NCBI GenBank assembly: GCA_030765525.1
Contig: JAVCCK010000027.1
Coordinates: 124,001 to 188,000 of the forward strand
Source of the DNA: Candidatus Lernaella stagnicola
Lineage (GTDB): Bacteria > Lernaellota > Lernaellaia > Lernaellales > Lernaellaceae
Direction of reading: 5' to 3'
Length of the DNA stretch: 64,000 bases
The notes beneath the pieces are model-generated. The model searched no databases. It was not told the origin of the DNA and saw only the letters and a program-made list of their open reading frames with translations. The translations under genes were made by a program, and so were the position numbers. Shown in pieces: positions 17,186 to 25,876 of this stretch; positions within the stretch are counted from its first letter, which is position 1, and each line of letters opens with the position of its first letter.

Positions 17186-18126
17186 ACCGCCGCCGCCGCG
17201 CCACCGCCTTTTGGCGAGGCACCGCCACGGTCGACGCGCCACCGGCATCGTTGGCCATTGAAACCACGACGTGCTGCAACCTCGAGTGCGTCGGTTGCCT
17301 GCGGCAGTGGGACTCCATGCCCGCCGGGCACATGGACGCCACGGTGTACGAGGCCGCACTCGCGTGGCCGGGAATTGAATCGGTGCTGTTGTACGGTCTG
17401 GGCGAACCGCTGCTCGATCCCGACATTTTCGACCGCATCGCGGCCGCCCGGGCGCGTGGCCTGTTCGTGCAGCTAAGCACCAACGGCACACTGCTGGACG
17501 AACACCGGCGAGCCTCGTTGCTCGATGCCCAGCCGCATGTCGTGATCGTTTCACTCGACGCCGCCGATGCGGAGACGTATCGCCGGGTGCGCGGCGAAGC
17601 CGACTTCAACGCTGTTACCGAAAACCTGCGCGCCTTTGCCGCCGCCGCCGCGCCGCGCGGCATTGCCTGCATCGTGCAAATGGTGCTGCTGCCCGAGAAC
17701 CGCGATCGGGTCGACCACTTCCGCAGCGCGTTCGCCTCCCTGCCCGGTGTCACGTTGCGCTTCAAGGCCGACGAAACACTGCCCCGCCGCCAAGCCGCGC
17801 AACATCGTCGCGCCGGCCGCGTTTGCCCCGTGCTTTTTGCCGGGCCGACCTTCATCCGCGTGGACGGCTCCGTGTTGCCTTGCTGTCACATGTTGGAAGA
17901 GGAACCGCTGGGCCGGGTGGGCGACGTCGATCCCGACGCCCTGTGGCACCACGAGCGCTTGCGAGAATTACGCGTGTTGCACGGCGCCGGACGAATCGAA
18001 GAAATCGCCGCGTGCAACCGCTGCTCCCTGCCTCTGCCGCCGCGCAGCATCACCGCGACCGCCCTGTTGCTGCCGCCGCGTGTTTTCCGCCGATTGCTGC
18101 CGTTCGTGGAACGCTTACTGAGGTGA
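17182..18126 (+). CDS. Radical SAM protein with SPASM-like C-terminal cysteines, fourth of four
   Basis: The 314-residue protein carries CNLECVGC (C32, C36, C39) near its start, then LLYGLGEPLLDPDIFDRI (the GGE-like motif) and STNGTLLDEH. The C-terminal part has CPVLFAGPTFIRVDGSVLPC followed by Cys-His and a CNRC pair, the layout of a SPASM/twitch auxiliary-cluster domain (peptide- or sugar-modifying MoaA-like family). It closes the four-gene unit; all three junctions are 4-bp stop/start overlaps. Its last 12 bases overlap the end of galK on the other strand. Confidence 0.85.
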   Translation: MNRRRRATAFWRGTATVDAPPASLAIETTTCCNLECVGCLRQWDSMPAGHMDATVYEAALAWPGIESVLLYGLGEPLLDPDIFDRIAAARARGLFVQLSTNGTLLDEHRRASLLDAQPHVVIVSLDAADAETYRRVRGEADFNAVTENLRAFAAAAAPRGIACIVQMVLLPENRDRVDHFRSAFASLPGVTLRFKADETLPRRQAAQHRRAGRVCPVLFAGPTFIRVDGSVLPCCHMLEEEPLGRVGDVDPDALWHHERLRELRVLHGAGRIEEIAACNRCSLPLPPRSITATALLLPPRVFRRLLPFVERLLR

Positions 18127-19281
18127 TGGGGGACGGATTGACTGCCGTGTCACGCGCGCGCCGTCGCCGGGGGTGACGAGGTAAAACGCGCCCGGACGGC
18201 CGGTGGCTTCTTCGTATAGGGATTGCGCGTCGGCCAGAACGTCGGCCGCGGCGTCCGGGTCGACCAGGGCGATCGTGGCGCCGCCGAAACCCGCACCCAC
18301 CATCCGCGCGCCGTTCGCGCCCGATCGGCAGAACGACTCGGCCATGGCGTCGAGTTCCGGACAGGAGACTTCGAAATCGTCGCGCAGACTGGCGTGGCCG
18401 ACATTGGCAATCGCGCCGATGCTTTCGTAGTCGCCCGCCGCAAGTGCCGCAGCGAAGCGGTGTACTCGTTCGTTCTCGGTTACCACGTGCCGGGCGCGGC
18501 GCCAAAGTTCGTCGGCGATCGTGTCGCGGGCGGCGTCCAGCATCTCCAGCGACACGTCGCGCAAGCTCTGCGCGCCCAGGGCCGTCGCGGCAGCCTCGCA
18601 TTCCAGGCGGCGTTGATTGTATCGACCGTCGGCCAATTCGCGTTTGACCTGGGTGTCGCCCACGATGAGTGTCAGTTTCGCACGATCGAGCGGTATCATG
18701 CTGTAGGACAGGTCGCGGCAATCCAGCAACATGGCGCTGTCGGCCCGGCACGTCGCGCTCGCCATCTGATCCAGCAGGCCGCACATCACGCCGGTACGGT
18801 GTTCGGCCGCCTGACAGAGCCGCGCCAGCGCAATGTTGTCGCGCCACGGTTTACCGACGAGTTCCGCCACGAGCATCGCCGCGGCCACGCTGAACGCCGC
18901 GGAGCTGGATAGACCCGCGCCGTCGGGCACGTCGCCGAGGAAAAAAAGGTCGAGGCCGGTCGGCCGGATTCCGGATACCAGCAGTTCGGCCACGATGGCG
19001 CGCAAAAAATGATTCCAGCCCGTATCTTGAGGTTCCAAGCCGACGGTGAAATTCGTGGCCTCGCCGGGAAAATTGGCGCTGTAGGCGCGAACGCGCCCGC
19101 TGGATGTCAGCCGCCCCGCCGCGTAGACGCCGAACTCAATCGCCATCGGCAGAACGAAGCCCTCGTTGTAGTCAGTGTGCTCACCAATCAGATTCACCCG
19201 GCCCGGCGCAAAAGCGATCGCCTCGGGCTGCTCGCCAAAGGCTTCGAAAAACGATGCGCTCAGCTCAGGCGTTTTTGACAT
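18115..19281 (-). CDS. galK: Galactokinase
   Basis: The 388-residue GHMP kinase phosphorylates galactose at C1 with ATP, the entry step of the Leloir pathway. The galactokinase signature GRVNLIGEHTDYNEGFVLPM (from residue 27), the phosphate-binding loop GDVPDGAGLSSSAAFSVA and the motif-3 segment GARMVGAGFGGATIALV are intact. Length is standard. Its start lies inside the last codons of the HD-GYP gene (17-bp overlap), so the three genes galT, HD-GYP and galK form one leftward transcript. Confidence 0.95.
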   Translation of the reverse strand: MSKTPELSASFFEAFGEQPEAIAFAPGRVNLIGEHTDYNEGFVLPMAIEFGVYAAGRLTSSGRVRAYSANFPGEATNFTVGLEPQDTGWNHFLRAIVAELLVSGIRPTGLDLFFLGDVPDGAGLSSSAAFSVAAAMLVAELVGKPWRDNIALARLCQAAEHRTGVMCGLLDQMASATCRADSAMLLDCRDLSYSMIPLDRAKLTLIVGDTQVKRELADGRYNQRRLECEAAATALGAQSLRDVSLEMLDAARDTIADELWRRARHVVTENERVHRFAAALAAGDYESIGAIANVGHASLRDDFEVSCPELDAMAESFCRSGANGARMVGAGFGGATIALVDPDAAADVLADAQSLYEEATGRPGAFYLVTPGDGARVTRQSIRPPSPQ

Positions 19282-20719
19282 TAACGGGTTCGTCCTCCAA
19301 TACGGCGAGAAATGCCGCCACGCAGTCCGGGTCGAGTTGCGAACCGGCCACGCGCCTGAGTTCGGTCACCGCGGCTTCGTGCGAAAGCGCCTCGCGGTAG
19401 GGTCGATTGGAAATCATGGCGTCGTAGGTGTCGGCCACGGCGATCACCCGCGATCCGAAGGGGATCTCGTTGCCGGCCAGGCCGCTCGGGTAGCCGGCGC
19501 CGTCGTAGGCTTCGTGGTGATGCATGATCAGCGGAAGGCAGCGAGCCAGATGCCGCACGGGCGCGATAATGTTGCTGCCCATTTCGGGATGGGTGCGCAG
19601 GATCTTCCACTCGCTGTCGTCCAGGCGTCCCGGCTTGAGCAGAATGGCGTCGCGCACGCCGATTTTGCCGATGTCGTGCAGCATCGCCGCGTTGCGAATA
19701 TCTTCGATTTCGCGGTCGGACAGCCCCAGCTTGCGGGCGATCTGCACCGCGTAGGTCAGCACCTTGGTCGAATGGCCCGACAGGTAGGGGTCCCGCGCTT
19801 CCAACGCGTTGGCCAGACTGACAATCGTGTGCAGGTAGCTTGTTTGCAGGCTGTTGTAGAGGTTCGCGTTCTCGATGGCCACCGCTGCCTGCCCGGCCAG
19901 CAGCGACAGGAACTGCACGTCCGACTCGAAAAAGCGGTCGCGGCCCATGAAGTTCGTCAGGTTGAGCACGCCGATCGTTTTGTTTTTGACCCGTAGCGGC
20001 ATGCTGATGGCGCTTTTGATTTTGTCGTCTTTCAAGTGGCGGACAAAACGCTTGTCTTCCTCGCCATGGTTGATGATCACCGGCTCGCCGCTGGCCGCCG
20101 TATAACCGGCGATGCCCACGCCGATCTTGCCGCGCCACTTATCGAACGCCCCCTTGTCCAAACCCACGGCGGCGCGAATGCGCAACTCGTGGTCTTCAAT
20201 CAGCATGAGACTGACGCGATCGCAGCGCGCCTCGCGCTTAGCCGTTTGGACGATTTCAGACAGGAGGGTGTCGAGTTCCAAGTTGAGCAGAAAATCCTCG
20301 CTGATTCGCGCCAGGGGCGTAAGCGTCGAGGATCGAATCGTCTCGCGAACCCGCAACGCGCGCTTCAGCGCGTGCGCCAGGCGAGACAGAATGCCTTCCT
20401 GATCCAGGGGCTGTGCGAGCACTTCGGCCCAACCATCGCGCAAGTGGCCGATGATCATCTCCTCGGACGCAGCGGCCGGCAGAATCAACACGCCGATCAC
20501 CGAAGGATTGTTGCTGACCAAGTCATTGGGGTCGCTGCCTTCAGGCACGGCGGCGGCGTCAAGCACCAGAGCGTCGTAGCGGCTGCGACTCAATTCCTCG
20601 GCGCCGCCTTCCAGATTCCCGGCGGTCGTGACTAGGTAGCCCCGTCCCGAAAGAGTGCCGACGACCTGCGAGGTCAGCGACGGTGTCGTACTGATTACCA
20701 GAATCCTTGCTTCCATCAT
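19265..20719 (-). CDS. Degenerate receiver - GAF - HD-GYP signalling protein
   Basis: About 484 residues. The first 120 form a receiver-like fold (ARILVISTTPSLTSQVV, YDALVLDAAAV) that lacks the usual acidic pair and the conserved Lys, so it is probably not phosphorylated normally. A GAF domain follows (LLSEIVQTAKREARCDRVSL, IGVGIAGYTAASGEPVII, KSAISMPLRVKNKTIGVLNL). The C-terminal HD-GYP domain is complete (GHSTKV, LHDIGKIGV, HHEAYDGAGYPSGLAG, DTYDAMISNRPYR), a fold that hydrolyses cyclic di-GMP. ATG at 20719 is favoured by AGGAG ten bases upstream inside galT; ATG 20740 is possible. Its position between galT and galK is unusual. Confidence 0.88.
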   Translation of the reverse strand: MMEARILVISTTPSLTSQVVGTLSGRGYLVTTAGNLEGGAEELSRSRYDALVLDAAAVPEGSDPNDLVSNNPSVIGVLILPAAASEEMIIGHLRDGWAEVLAQPLDQEGILSRLAHALKRALRVRETIRSSTLTPLARISEDFLLNLELDTLLSEIVQTAKREARCDRVSLMLIEDHELRIRAAVGLDKGAFDKWRGKIGVGIAGYTAASGEPVIINHGEEDKRFVRHLKDDKIKSAISMPLRVKNKTIGVLNLTNFMGRDRFFESDVQFLSLLAGQAAVAIENANLYNSLQTSYLHTIVSLANALEARDPYLSGHSTKVLTYAVQIARKLGLSDREIEDIRNAAMLHDIGKIGVRDAILLKPGRLDDSEWKILRTHPEMGSNIIAPVRHLARCLPLIMHHHEAYDGAGYPSGLAGNEIPFGSRVIAVADTYDAMISNRPYREALSHEAAVTELRRVAGSQLDPDCVAAFLAVLEDEPVNVKNA

Positions 20720-20726
20720 CTCGGCG

Positions 20727-21689
20727 TTACTCCTGGGCATCGGCCAGCATATCCCGCAATTCGGCGGCTTTCTCTTCGGGATAGCTGTCGTTGATAAATA
20801 GACCCGCGCCGGTTTCGCATCCGGCCCGGTATTTCAATTTCGTTTGGCTGCGTCGTATCGGATTGAATTCCACGTGCAAATGCGTACCGGTCCCCGCTTC
20901 CCCGCGGACGGGCGCCTGGTGAAAAAATTTCATGTACGGATACGCTTTGCCGTAGGTGTTGAAGTAAGTCTGCAAGATTCGCTTCATGCCGCGCATCAGG
21001 CCGCGCAATTCTTCGTCGTTCAATTCGCCTAAGTGGGCCGCGCATCGATTCGGGTAGAGGTGAACTTCGTAGGGCCAGCGGGCGTAGGAAGGCACGAACG
21101 CCGTGAATTCGCCGTCGTCGAACAGCATGCGTCGGCCGTCGGCGCGTTCCTCGGCCAGAATGTCGCAGTGTAGGCAGCGACCGTGGCGCTCGTGGAATTG
21201 CTTGGCATGGCGCATTTCCGCCGCAGGCACCGGCGGCACGACGGGAAACGCATAAATCTGGCCGTGCGGGTGCGGCATGGTGACACCGATTTCTTCGCCG
21301 TGGTTCTCAAAGATGTACACGTATTGAACGTGCTCGTTTTCGAAGTGGGCCAGATATCGATTCCGCCACAATTTGGCCAATTTAATCAGATGATCGAGGG
21401 GAAGTTCCCGCAGCACCGTGTTGTGGTCGGGATGATACAACACCACGTCGCAGGCACCGAAGCTGGGCCGGATGGGAATCAGACCCGTGGCGGCAATCTC
21501 CGGTTCGGGCGCCGGCGTGGCGAACGACGGAAAATCATTCGGGAAGATGTGCACGTCATAGTTGTCCGGAACGCGGCCGGAACCGGGGCAAAACGGACAC
21601 CAATCCCTTGGCATCTGCGGCCGGTCCATGCGATGAGTGGCGGTCACAACCCATTCGCCGCGCAGCGGATCCCACCGAAGTTCGCTCAT
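20727..21689 (-). CDS. galT: Galactose-1-phosphate uridylyltransferase
   Basis: The 320-residue protein swaps UMP between UDP-glucose and galactose-1-phosphate. It shows the metal-binding CPFC (31-34), ENHGEEIGVTMPHPHGQIYAFP with the active-site HPHGQ (140-144, nucleophile His142), a second CLHCDI motif and the C-terminal FHQAPVRGEAGTGTHLHVEF. Length fits the bacterial type 1 family. AGAGGAG lies before the ATG. It is the first gene of the operon with the HD-GYP protein and galK; no galE is present in the window. Confidence 0.95.
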   Translation of the reverse strand: MSELRWDPLRGEWVVTATHRMDRPQMPRDWCPFCPGSGRVPDNYDVHIFPNDFPSFATPAPEPEIAATGLIPIRPSFGACDVVLYHPDHNTVLRELPLDHLIKLAKLWRNRYLAHFENEHVQYVYIFENHGEEIGVTMPHPHGQIYAFPVVPPVPAAEMRHAKQFHERHGRCLHCDILAEERADGRRMLFDDGEFTAFVPSYARWPYEVHLYPNRCAAHLGELNDEELRGLMRGMKRILQTYFNTYGKAYPYMKFFHQAPVRGEAGTGTHLHVEFNPIRRSQTKLKYRAGCETGAGLFINDSYPEEKAAELRDMLADAQE

Positions 21690-21718
21690 ACAACTCCTCT
21701 CTTCGCTCTTTTCGGTCG

Positions 21719-21730
21719 AAAGGCGCCTTT
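21719..21730. repeat. Perfect 12-bp palindrome in a 43-bp intergenic gap
   Basis: AAAGGCGCCTTT followed by further T residues lies between the GT-C gene end and the galT ribosome site. It could be an operator or a weak terminator remnant; there is no loop, so it is not a usual terminator. Confidence 0.35.
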
Positions 21731-21732
21731 TT

Positions 21733-23403
21733 TCAATTGATTTCCGACGTATGTCGGACTTTTTTCCGGCGGTACGCCTGTAAATACAGGTTGGAGCAAT
21801 CCATGTCCCGCTCGTAGAAGGATTCGACCCACTCTGCGAGTGCCGGGAAAAAAGGCGCGGGGCGTTTGCGGTGATAACGAAACTCCCCGGACGGCGCTTG
21901 CTTGTACGTCACAATATACGCCGGGGGGTGCGCATGCAACTCAGCGAGCAATTCCGCGCGATTTCGGCGGACCTGCGGCGACTCGTCACCGTACCAGCGG
22001 CCTTGGTCGTCGGGCTGCTCTACGGCGACGTTGAAATACATGAAATGCTTCGTGGGAGCGCGGCGGTCGGCGAACCAGTAAATCCCCGGTTCGTAATCCC
22101 ACACGTAGATGCCGTCGGCGGGCGTCGTATTCTCGCGCGTGCAGCGGCCGACTCGCTCCAGCCAATGGCTCCAGGACATATACCGGGGCAGATTGCTTCG
22201 AAACCAGAAGTAATCGCCGTCTTCCTTCCACTGCAACCGCCCGATTTTGACGCGGTCGACGGCGGCTTTTGTCGCAATGCGCCATTCCCACCGAAACGCG
22301 AAGGCCACGAGCGCGATCGTCACAACGATCAACACGACGCCCACTGCGCGCGGCCATTTCGTGCGAAATGCCAACGCCCACACGCCGATGCCCGCCCCGG
22401 CAGCCAGCGGCGGCGTGAGTAAAATGAAGTAGTGATCGAAGAATTTCGTGCCGACGACTACCGCCGCAAACGCCGCCACCAACCACACGGCGATGAGCCG
22501 GTAGCCGAGGATCTGCGAGGCTTTCGGTTTGTCCACCAAGGGCACCGCGAACGCCGCGATCAACGCGCCGATCATGGGCACGACGGGTAGAAACTGCCAC
22601 AAGAAATCGCCGCCGGTGACGCGCATCCGCTCCCACAGGAAAATCGCCGCCTCCGAGGACATATACGAAACCGCCGCGCCGGGATGCAGCGAATTCCACA
22701 ACGAGCCCAACTGGCCGCGCGCCGCAAAAAACAGCGCCGCGAACACGATCGGCAGCAGCGCGCCGACCGTGGCGACGCCGACGCCGGCGATCAGCTTTCG
22801 CACCTTCGCGCGCTTCTCGTTTTCATGCTCCAAGGCGAACCACAGCCACGGTAGCGCCAGCAACGGCATGACGACCACGTTCTGCTTGGCCAGAAGGGAC
22901 ACCCCCGCACAAATCCCCGCCGCCGCTAAGTTGACATGCCAACGGCCCCGCGACGCGCGCCACAAAAACCAAAAGCCCAGCGCCGTGGGCAGTAAAGTCC
23001 AGGTCTCAAAATTCGGACAAGGGCCGTTCGTCGAGTTACTAGCGGAGAAAAAGGCGTAGAAAATCGCCGCCAGCACGCCGGCGCCGGTCGAGAGGATGGA
23101 ACGCGCGAGGAAAAACAGCACGACGGCCACGGCAAGGTGCCACAACGCCGAATACAGGTAGATCACCTTCATCGACTTGCCGAACAGCGCGAAAAGCCCC
23201 GCAAACATAAGGTAGCTGAGCGGCGGTTTGGTCTCGACCGTGTCGCCGTATAGGTCGCCGCCCAGGAGCAGTTCCTGCGCGCTGTATACCGCGCCGGCCA
23301 GGTCGGGATCGCAAAACGCCTCGTCGATCACCGGCTGCCGAAGCCATCCGGTCAGGGCGGCAACGACAACAAATAAGACGATAGCGGAGACGGCTTGCTT
23401 CAT
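21733..23403 (-). CDS. GT-C family membrane glycosyltransferase (ArnT/PMT-like)
   Basis: The 556-residue integral membrane protein has about ten to twelve hydrophobic spans followed by a soluble C-terminal region. The first periplasmic loop has the GT-C catalytic pattern: AFCDPDLAGAVYSAQELLLG, with acidic residues, then GDLYGDTVETKPPLSYL. This is the D/E...Y..D..E.KPP signature of polyprenyl-phosphate-sugar-dependent transferases such as ArnT and the RgtA family. The C-terminal part (FYERDMDCSNLYLQAYRRKK) is soluble. It probably adds a sugar to an envelope lipid or protein; donor and acceptor unknown. Confidence 0.82.
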   Translation of the reverse strand: MKQAVSAIVLFVVVAALTGWLRQPVIDEAFCDPDLAGAVYSAQELLLGGDLYGDTVETKPPLSYLMFAGLFALFGKSMKVIYLYSALWHLAVAVVLFFLARSILSTGAGVLAAIFYAFFSASNSTNGPCPNFETWTLLPTALGFWFLWRASRGRWHVNLAAAGICAGVSLLAKQNVVVMPLLALPWLWFALEHENEKRAKVRKLIAGVGVATVGALLPIVFAALFFAARGQLGSLWNSLHPGAAVSYMSSEAAIFLWERMRVTGGDFLWQFLPVVPMIGALIAAFAVPLVDKPKASQILGYRLIAVWLVAAFAAVVVGTKFFDHYFILLTPPLAAGAGIGVWALAFRTKWPRAVGVVLIVVTIALVAFAFRWEWRIATKAAVDRVKIGRLQWKEDGDYFWFRSNLPRYMSWSHWLERVGRCTRENTTPADGIYVWDYEPGIYWFADRRAPTKHFMYFNVAVEQPDDQGRWYGDESPQVRRNRAELLAELHAHPPAYIVTYKQAPSGEFRYHRKRPAPFFPALAEWVESFYERDMDCSNLYLQAYRRKKVRHTSEIN

Positions 23404-23478
23404 GCCGCTAACCAGTTAGCACAACTTCTCACCCTCAGGCAATTGATTGCGCCGATAAAAAATTACTCGCGGCGTCTA

Positions 23479-23508
23479 TTGACCCGCCCCGCCCGCCGTG
23501 TCTACGAT
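23479..23508 (+). promoter_or_regulatory. Putative sigma70-type promoter
   Basis: TTGACC (23479-23484) and TACGAT (23503-23508) are spaced by 18 bp, about 45 bp before the isochorismatase-like start, in the 149-bp divergent gap with the GT-C gene. Confidence 0.5.
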
Positions 23509-23552
23509 TAACCTGGCACACGAAGAACATCCAATGAACCTGGGAGAGCCCC

Positions 23553-24110
23553 ATGGAACTCGACGGCCTCATTCCGCGTGAGGCAACCGCTTTGGTTGTC
23601 GTGGACATTCAGGAAAAACTTTTTCCTCACATTCACGACAAGGAAGCGCTTCTTGCTAATGTGGTAAAGACGATCGACTTCTGCCGTCGGCTCGACATCC
23701 CGATCGTCATCACCGAGCAGTACCCAAAAGGCCTCGGCGCGACGTTGCCCGAAGTCAAGGATGTGCTTGAGGAAGACTATCGGCCGATCCCGAAAACCGC
23801 TTTCTCCTGTTTCGGCGAACCCGAGTTCACGGCCAAGGTTGCCGACCTCGATGTCGACACCCTCATCGTGATCGGCATCGAAACCCATGTGTGCGTGGCC
23901 CAAACGGCGCTGGTCGGCGCGGCGCAGGAATACGAGATGATGCTCCTGGCTGACGTCGTGGGAGCCCGCGACCCGTTCAACCACGAACTCGCCCTGCGCC
24001 GCATGAGCGACGAGGGTGTCTTGGTGGGTACGCGCGAAATGTTCTTCTACGAGATGTTGGTCGAAGCGAAGACCGACGACCACAAAACCGTTTTCGACCT
24101 GCTTAAATAA
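23553..24110 (+). CDS. Isochorismatase-family cysteine hydrolase
   Basis: The 185-residue protein has the Asp-Lys-Cys triad of this family: D18 in ALVVVDIQEKLF, K81 in IPKTAFSCFG and C114 in IGIETHVCVAQTAL. The cis-peptide segment GIETHVCV and the terminal DEGV...SREM-like helix are typical of YcaC and related bacterial enzymes. The family includes nicotinamidases, carbamoyl hydrolases and hydrolases of unknown substrate, and the nicotinamidase metal site (DxHxxxxxxH) is not clear, so a nicotinamidase call is not supported. GGGAGAG precedes the ATG. Confidence 0.85.
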   Translation: MELDGLIPREATALVVVDIQEKLFPHIHDKEALLANVVKTIDFCRRLDIPIVITEQYPKGLGATLPEVKDVLEEDYRPIPKTAFSCFGEPEFTAKVADLDVDTLIVIGIETHVCVAQTALVGAAQEYEMMLLADVVGARDPFNHELALRRMSDEGVLVGTREMFFYEMLVEAKTDDHKTVFDLLK

Positions 24111-24125
24111 CCTTAGGACGCGCCG

Positions 24126-24911
24126 ATGCGAAAGCTTTTATGGATCGCACTTGCGGTAACTCTTGCGCTGACGTGGATCGCGTGCGAAAAAAAACCGCCG
24201 CCCGCCGCCCCCGCGCCAACGCCCGCGCCGCTACCCGACATTGAACTCGGCGGGGCCGAGCCGATGCCGTCCGACCAGATCGTTCCGTACCTGGAAAAGC
24301 AATTGACCCGGGCGGCGCGTACCGATTCCGGCGACGTCGATCGGTTGCAGATCAACCTGAAAAACCATTTCGGGTGCCTCGAGAATAATAAGACGGACGA
24401 CTGCCGCTTCATCCTGTGCAGCGCGCCGGCCATCTACGCGGGCGACGAAGCCTACCAACTAGGCCAAGTGGATGACGCGTTCTCGTATTTCACCGCCGCG
24501 TACAATCTGCTCAAAGAAGAAGTGGCCAACAACATCGAACGACGGAACAACCTGGAAAGCGAATTCGAAGCGGCGCAGAAAAACGGCACGCCCAGCGACG
24601 ATGACAAGCGCCAGTATTGGTACCGTCGCGCCATCTTGACTCAGATGCTGTTCCGCAACCAAGCGGAGGTCTCCCGGGTGATGACGCGCTTGGCCCTGTG
24701 CTTGAGCGAACAAGGCGACAAGGAAAATGCCGACAACGCCCTGCTCGCCGGGAAGACCTTTCTGCAGGCCGCGGCGGACGAGTACCGCGCTTACTACGAT
24801 GTCCGCGGCAAGTTGACGGCACTGCTCATTCCGGGCGATCCCCACAAGGGCGAGAACTATAAAGCGGAACTCACGAACCTCGACTCATTGATGCTTGTGC
24901 GGCACTTTTAG
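24126..24911 (+). CDS. Hypothetical lipoprotein with helical repeats
   Basis: This 261-residue protein has signal MRKLLWIALAVTLALTWIAC, then a Pro/Ala-rich linker (EKKPPPAAPAPTPAPLP) and a mostly helical domain with TPR-like features (YQLGQVDDAFSYFTAAYNLL, YWYRRAILTQMLFRNQAEVS). The linker could span peptidoglycan or the lipid surface. The gene lies 15 bp after the isochorismatase-like gene, so they probably share a transcript. No family recognised. Confidence 0.75.
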   Translation: MRKLLWIALAVTLALTWIACEKKPPPAAPAPTPAPLPDIELGGAEPMPSDQIVPYLEKQLTRAARTDSGDVDRLQINLKNHFGCLENNKTDDCRFILCSAPAIYAGDEAYQLGQVDDAFSYFTAAYNLLKEEVANNIERRNNLESEFEAAQKNGTPSDDDKRQYWYRRAILTQMLFRNQAEVSRVMTRLALCLSEQGDKENADNALLAGKTFLQAAADEYRAYYDVRGKLTALLIPGDPHKGENYKAELTNLDSLMLVRHF

Positions 24912-24920
24912 CGGCGGCCC

Positions 24921-25046
24921 ATGTGTTTCGATGAGGTCATGGCCGAACGCATCGCCGAACGGGATTCACGCGCCGCCCGCTGGATCGCCAAGGATGCGTT
25001 GCGGGAACTGACCACCAAGAAAATACGAGCGCGATTGGCGGACTAG
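24921..25046 (+). CDS. Possible small ORF, 41 residues
   Basis: An ATG-to-TAG frame encodes a charged, helix-prone peptide (MCFDEVMAERIAERDSRAAR, then WIAKDALRELTTKKIRARLAD). It starts nine bases after the upstream lipoprotein stop. No clear ribosome site is seen, but translational reinitiation is possible. Composition looks protein-like rather than random. It could also be a gene remnant. Confidence 0.3.
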   Translation: MCFDEVMAERIAERDSRAARWIAKDALRELTTKKIRARLAD

Positions 25047-25111
25047 CCTTGCTCCCCGCGTCAAACTGCCTTTTACTAACGGCGTCCGTTTCCGTCGTGT
25101 GAGGTTTGACG

Positions 25112-25876
25112 ATGTCCGACGCCATGCCGACCGGCCCCGATCTGCTCAGTGTCTTTGCCGACCTGCGCCGCCGCGTGTTGCGCATAACGCTGGCCATCGG
25201 TGTAGGCGCCGCCGTCGGCCTGTACTTCTCGAGCGATTTGCTGCTGATCCTGAAACTGCCGTTCCTGTCGATCATGGGCCAGAACCGCAGTCTATATTTC
25301 ACCGCGCCGCACGAGTCGTTCATGGCACACCTTTGGCTCGGACTCATCGCCGGGCTGCTGCTCGCCGCGCCCTACGTCTTTCTGCAAATCTGGTGGATCG
25401 CCTCGCCGGTGCTGTATCGCAAGCGGCGGATCATCTTCTTCCTGTTCGCCATGGCCTCGGCGCTGGTTTTCGTATTGGGCGCGGTGTTCGGCTATTTCGG
25501 AATCCTGCCGGCGGCGCTCGACTTCCTGGTCAAGCGCTACGAAACCGGGGAGATGTTCACGGCGATGCTGAAAATCAGCTCCTTCATGAACTTTTCGCTG
25601 AAGCTGTTGTTGGTGTTCGGCCTTGGCTTCGAATTGCCGGTGCTGATGGTGCTGCTGGGCCGTTTGGGCATCGTCAACGCGCGGATGCTGTGGCGCGGTT
25701 TCCGCTACGCCGTGGTCATCATCGCCATCGCCGCGGCGGCGTTGACTCCTCCCGACGTCGTGACGCAACTCATGCTCGCCGGGCCTCTCGTGTTGCTTTA
25801 TGTGATGGGAATGGCGTTGGTCGCCGTGGTCGGAAAACGGCGCACGATCTTCGACACCGACGAACCCACCGACTAG
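25112..25876 (+). CDS. tatC: Sec-independent protein translocase TatC
   Basis: The 254-residue polytopic inner-membrane protein recognises twin-arginine signal peptides and recruits TatA. Near the N terminus VFADLRRRVLRITLAIG replaces the usual HLxELRxRL. The loop APHESFMAHLWLGLIAGLLL contains the conserved Glu, followed by APYVFLQIWWIASPVLYRKRR, the strongest TatC block. Later spans (FGLGFELPVLMVLLGRLGIV, AAALTPPDVVTQLMLAGPLV) complete six helices. The ATG at 25112 follows GTGAGG. No tatA or tatB is adjacent. The stop overlaps the opposing gene. Confidence 0.93.
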   Translation: MSDAMPTGPDLLSVFADLRRRVLRITLAIGVGAAVGLYFSSDLLLILKLPFLSIMGQNRSLYFTAPHESFMAHLWLGLIAGLLLAAPYVFLQIWWIASPVLYRKRRIIFFLFAMASALVFVLGAVFGYFGILPAALDFLVKRYETGEMFTAMLKISSFMNFSLKLLLVFGLGFELPVLMVLLGRLGIVNARMLWRGFRYAVVIIAIAAAALTPPDVVTQLMLAGPLVLLYVMGMALVAVVGKRRTIFDTDEPTD

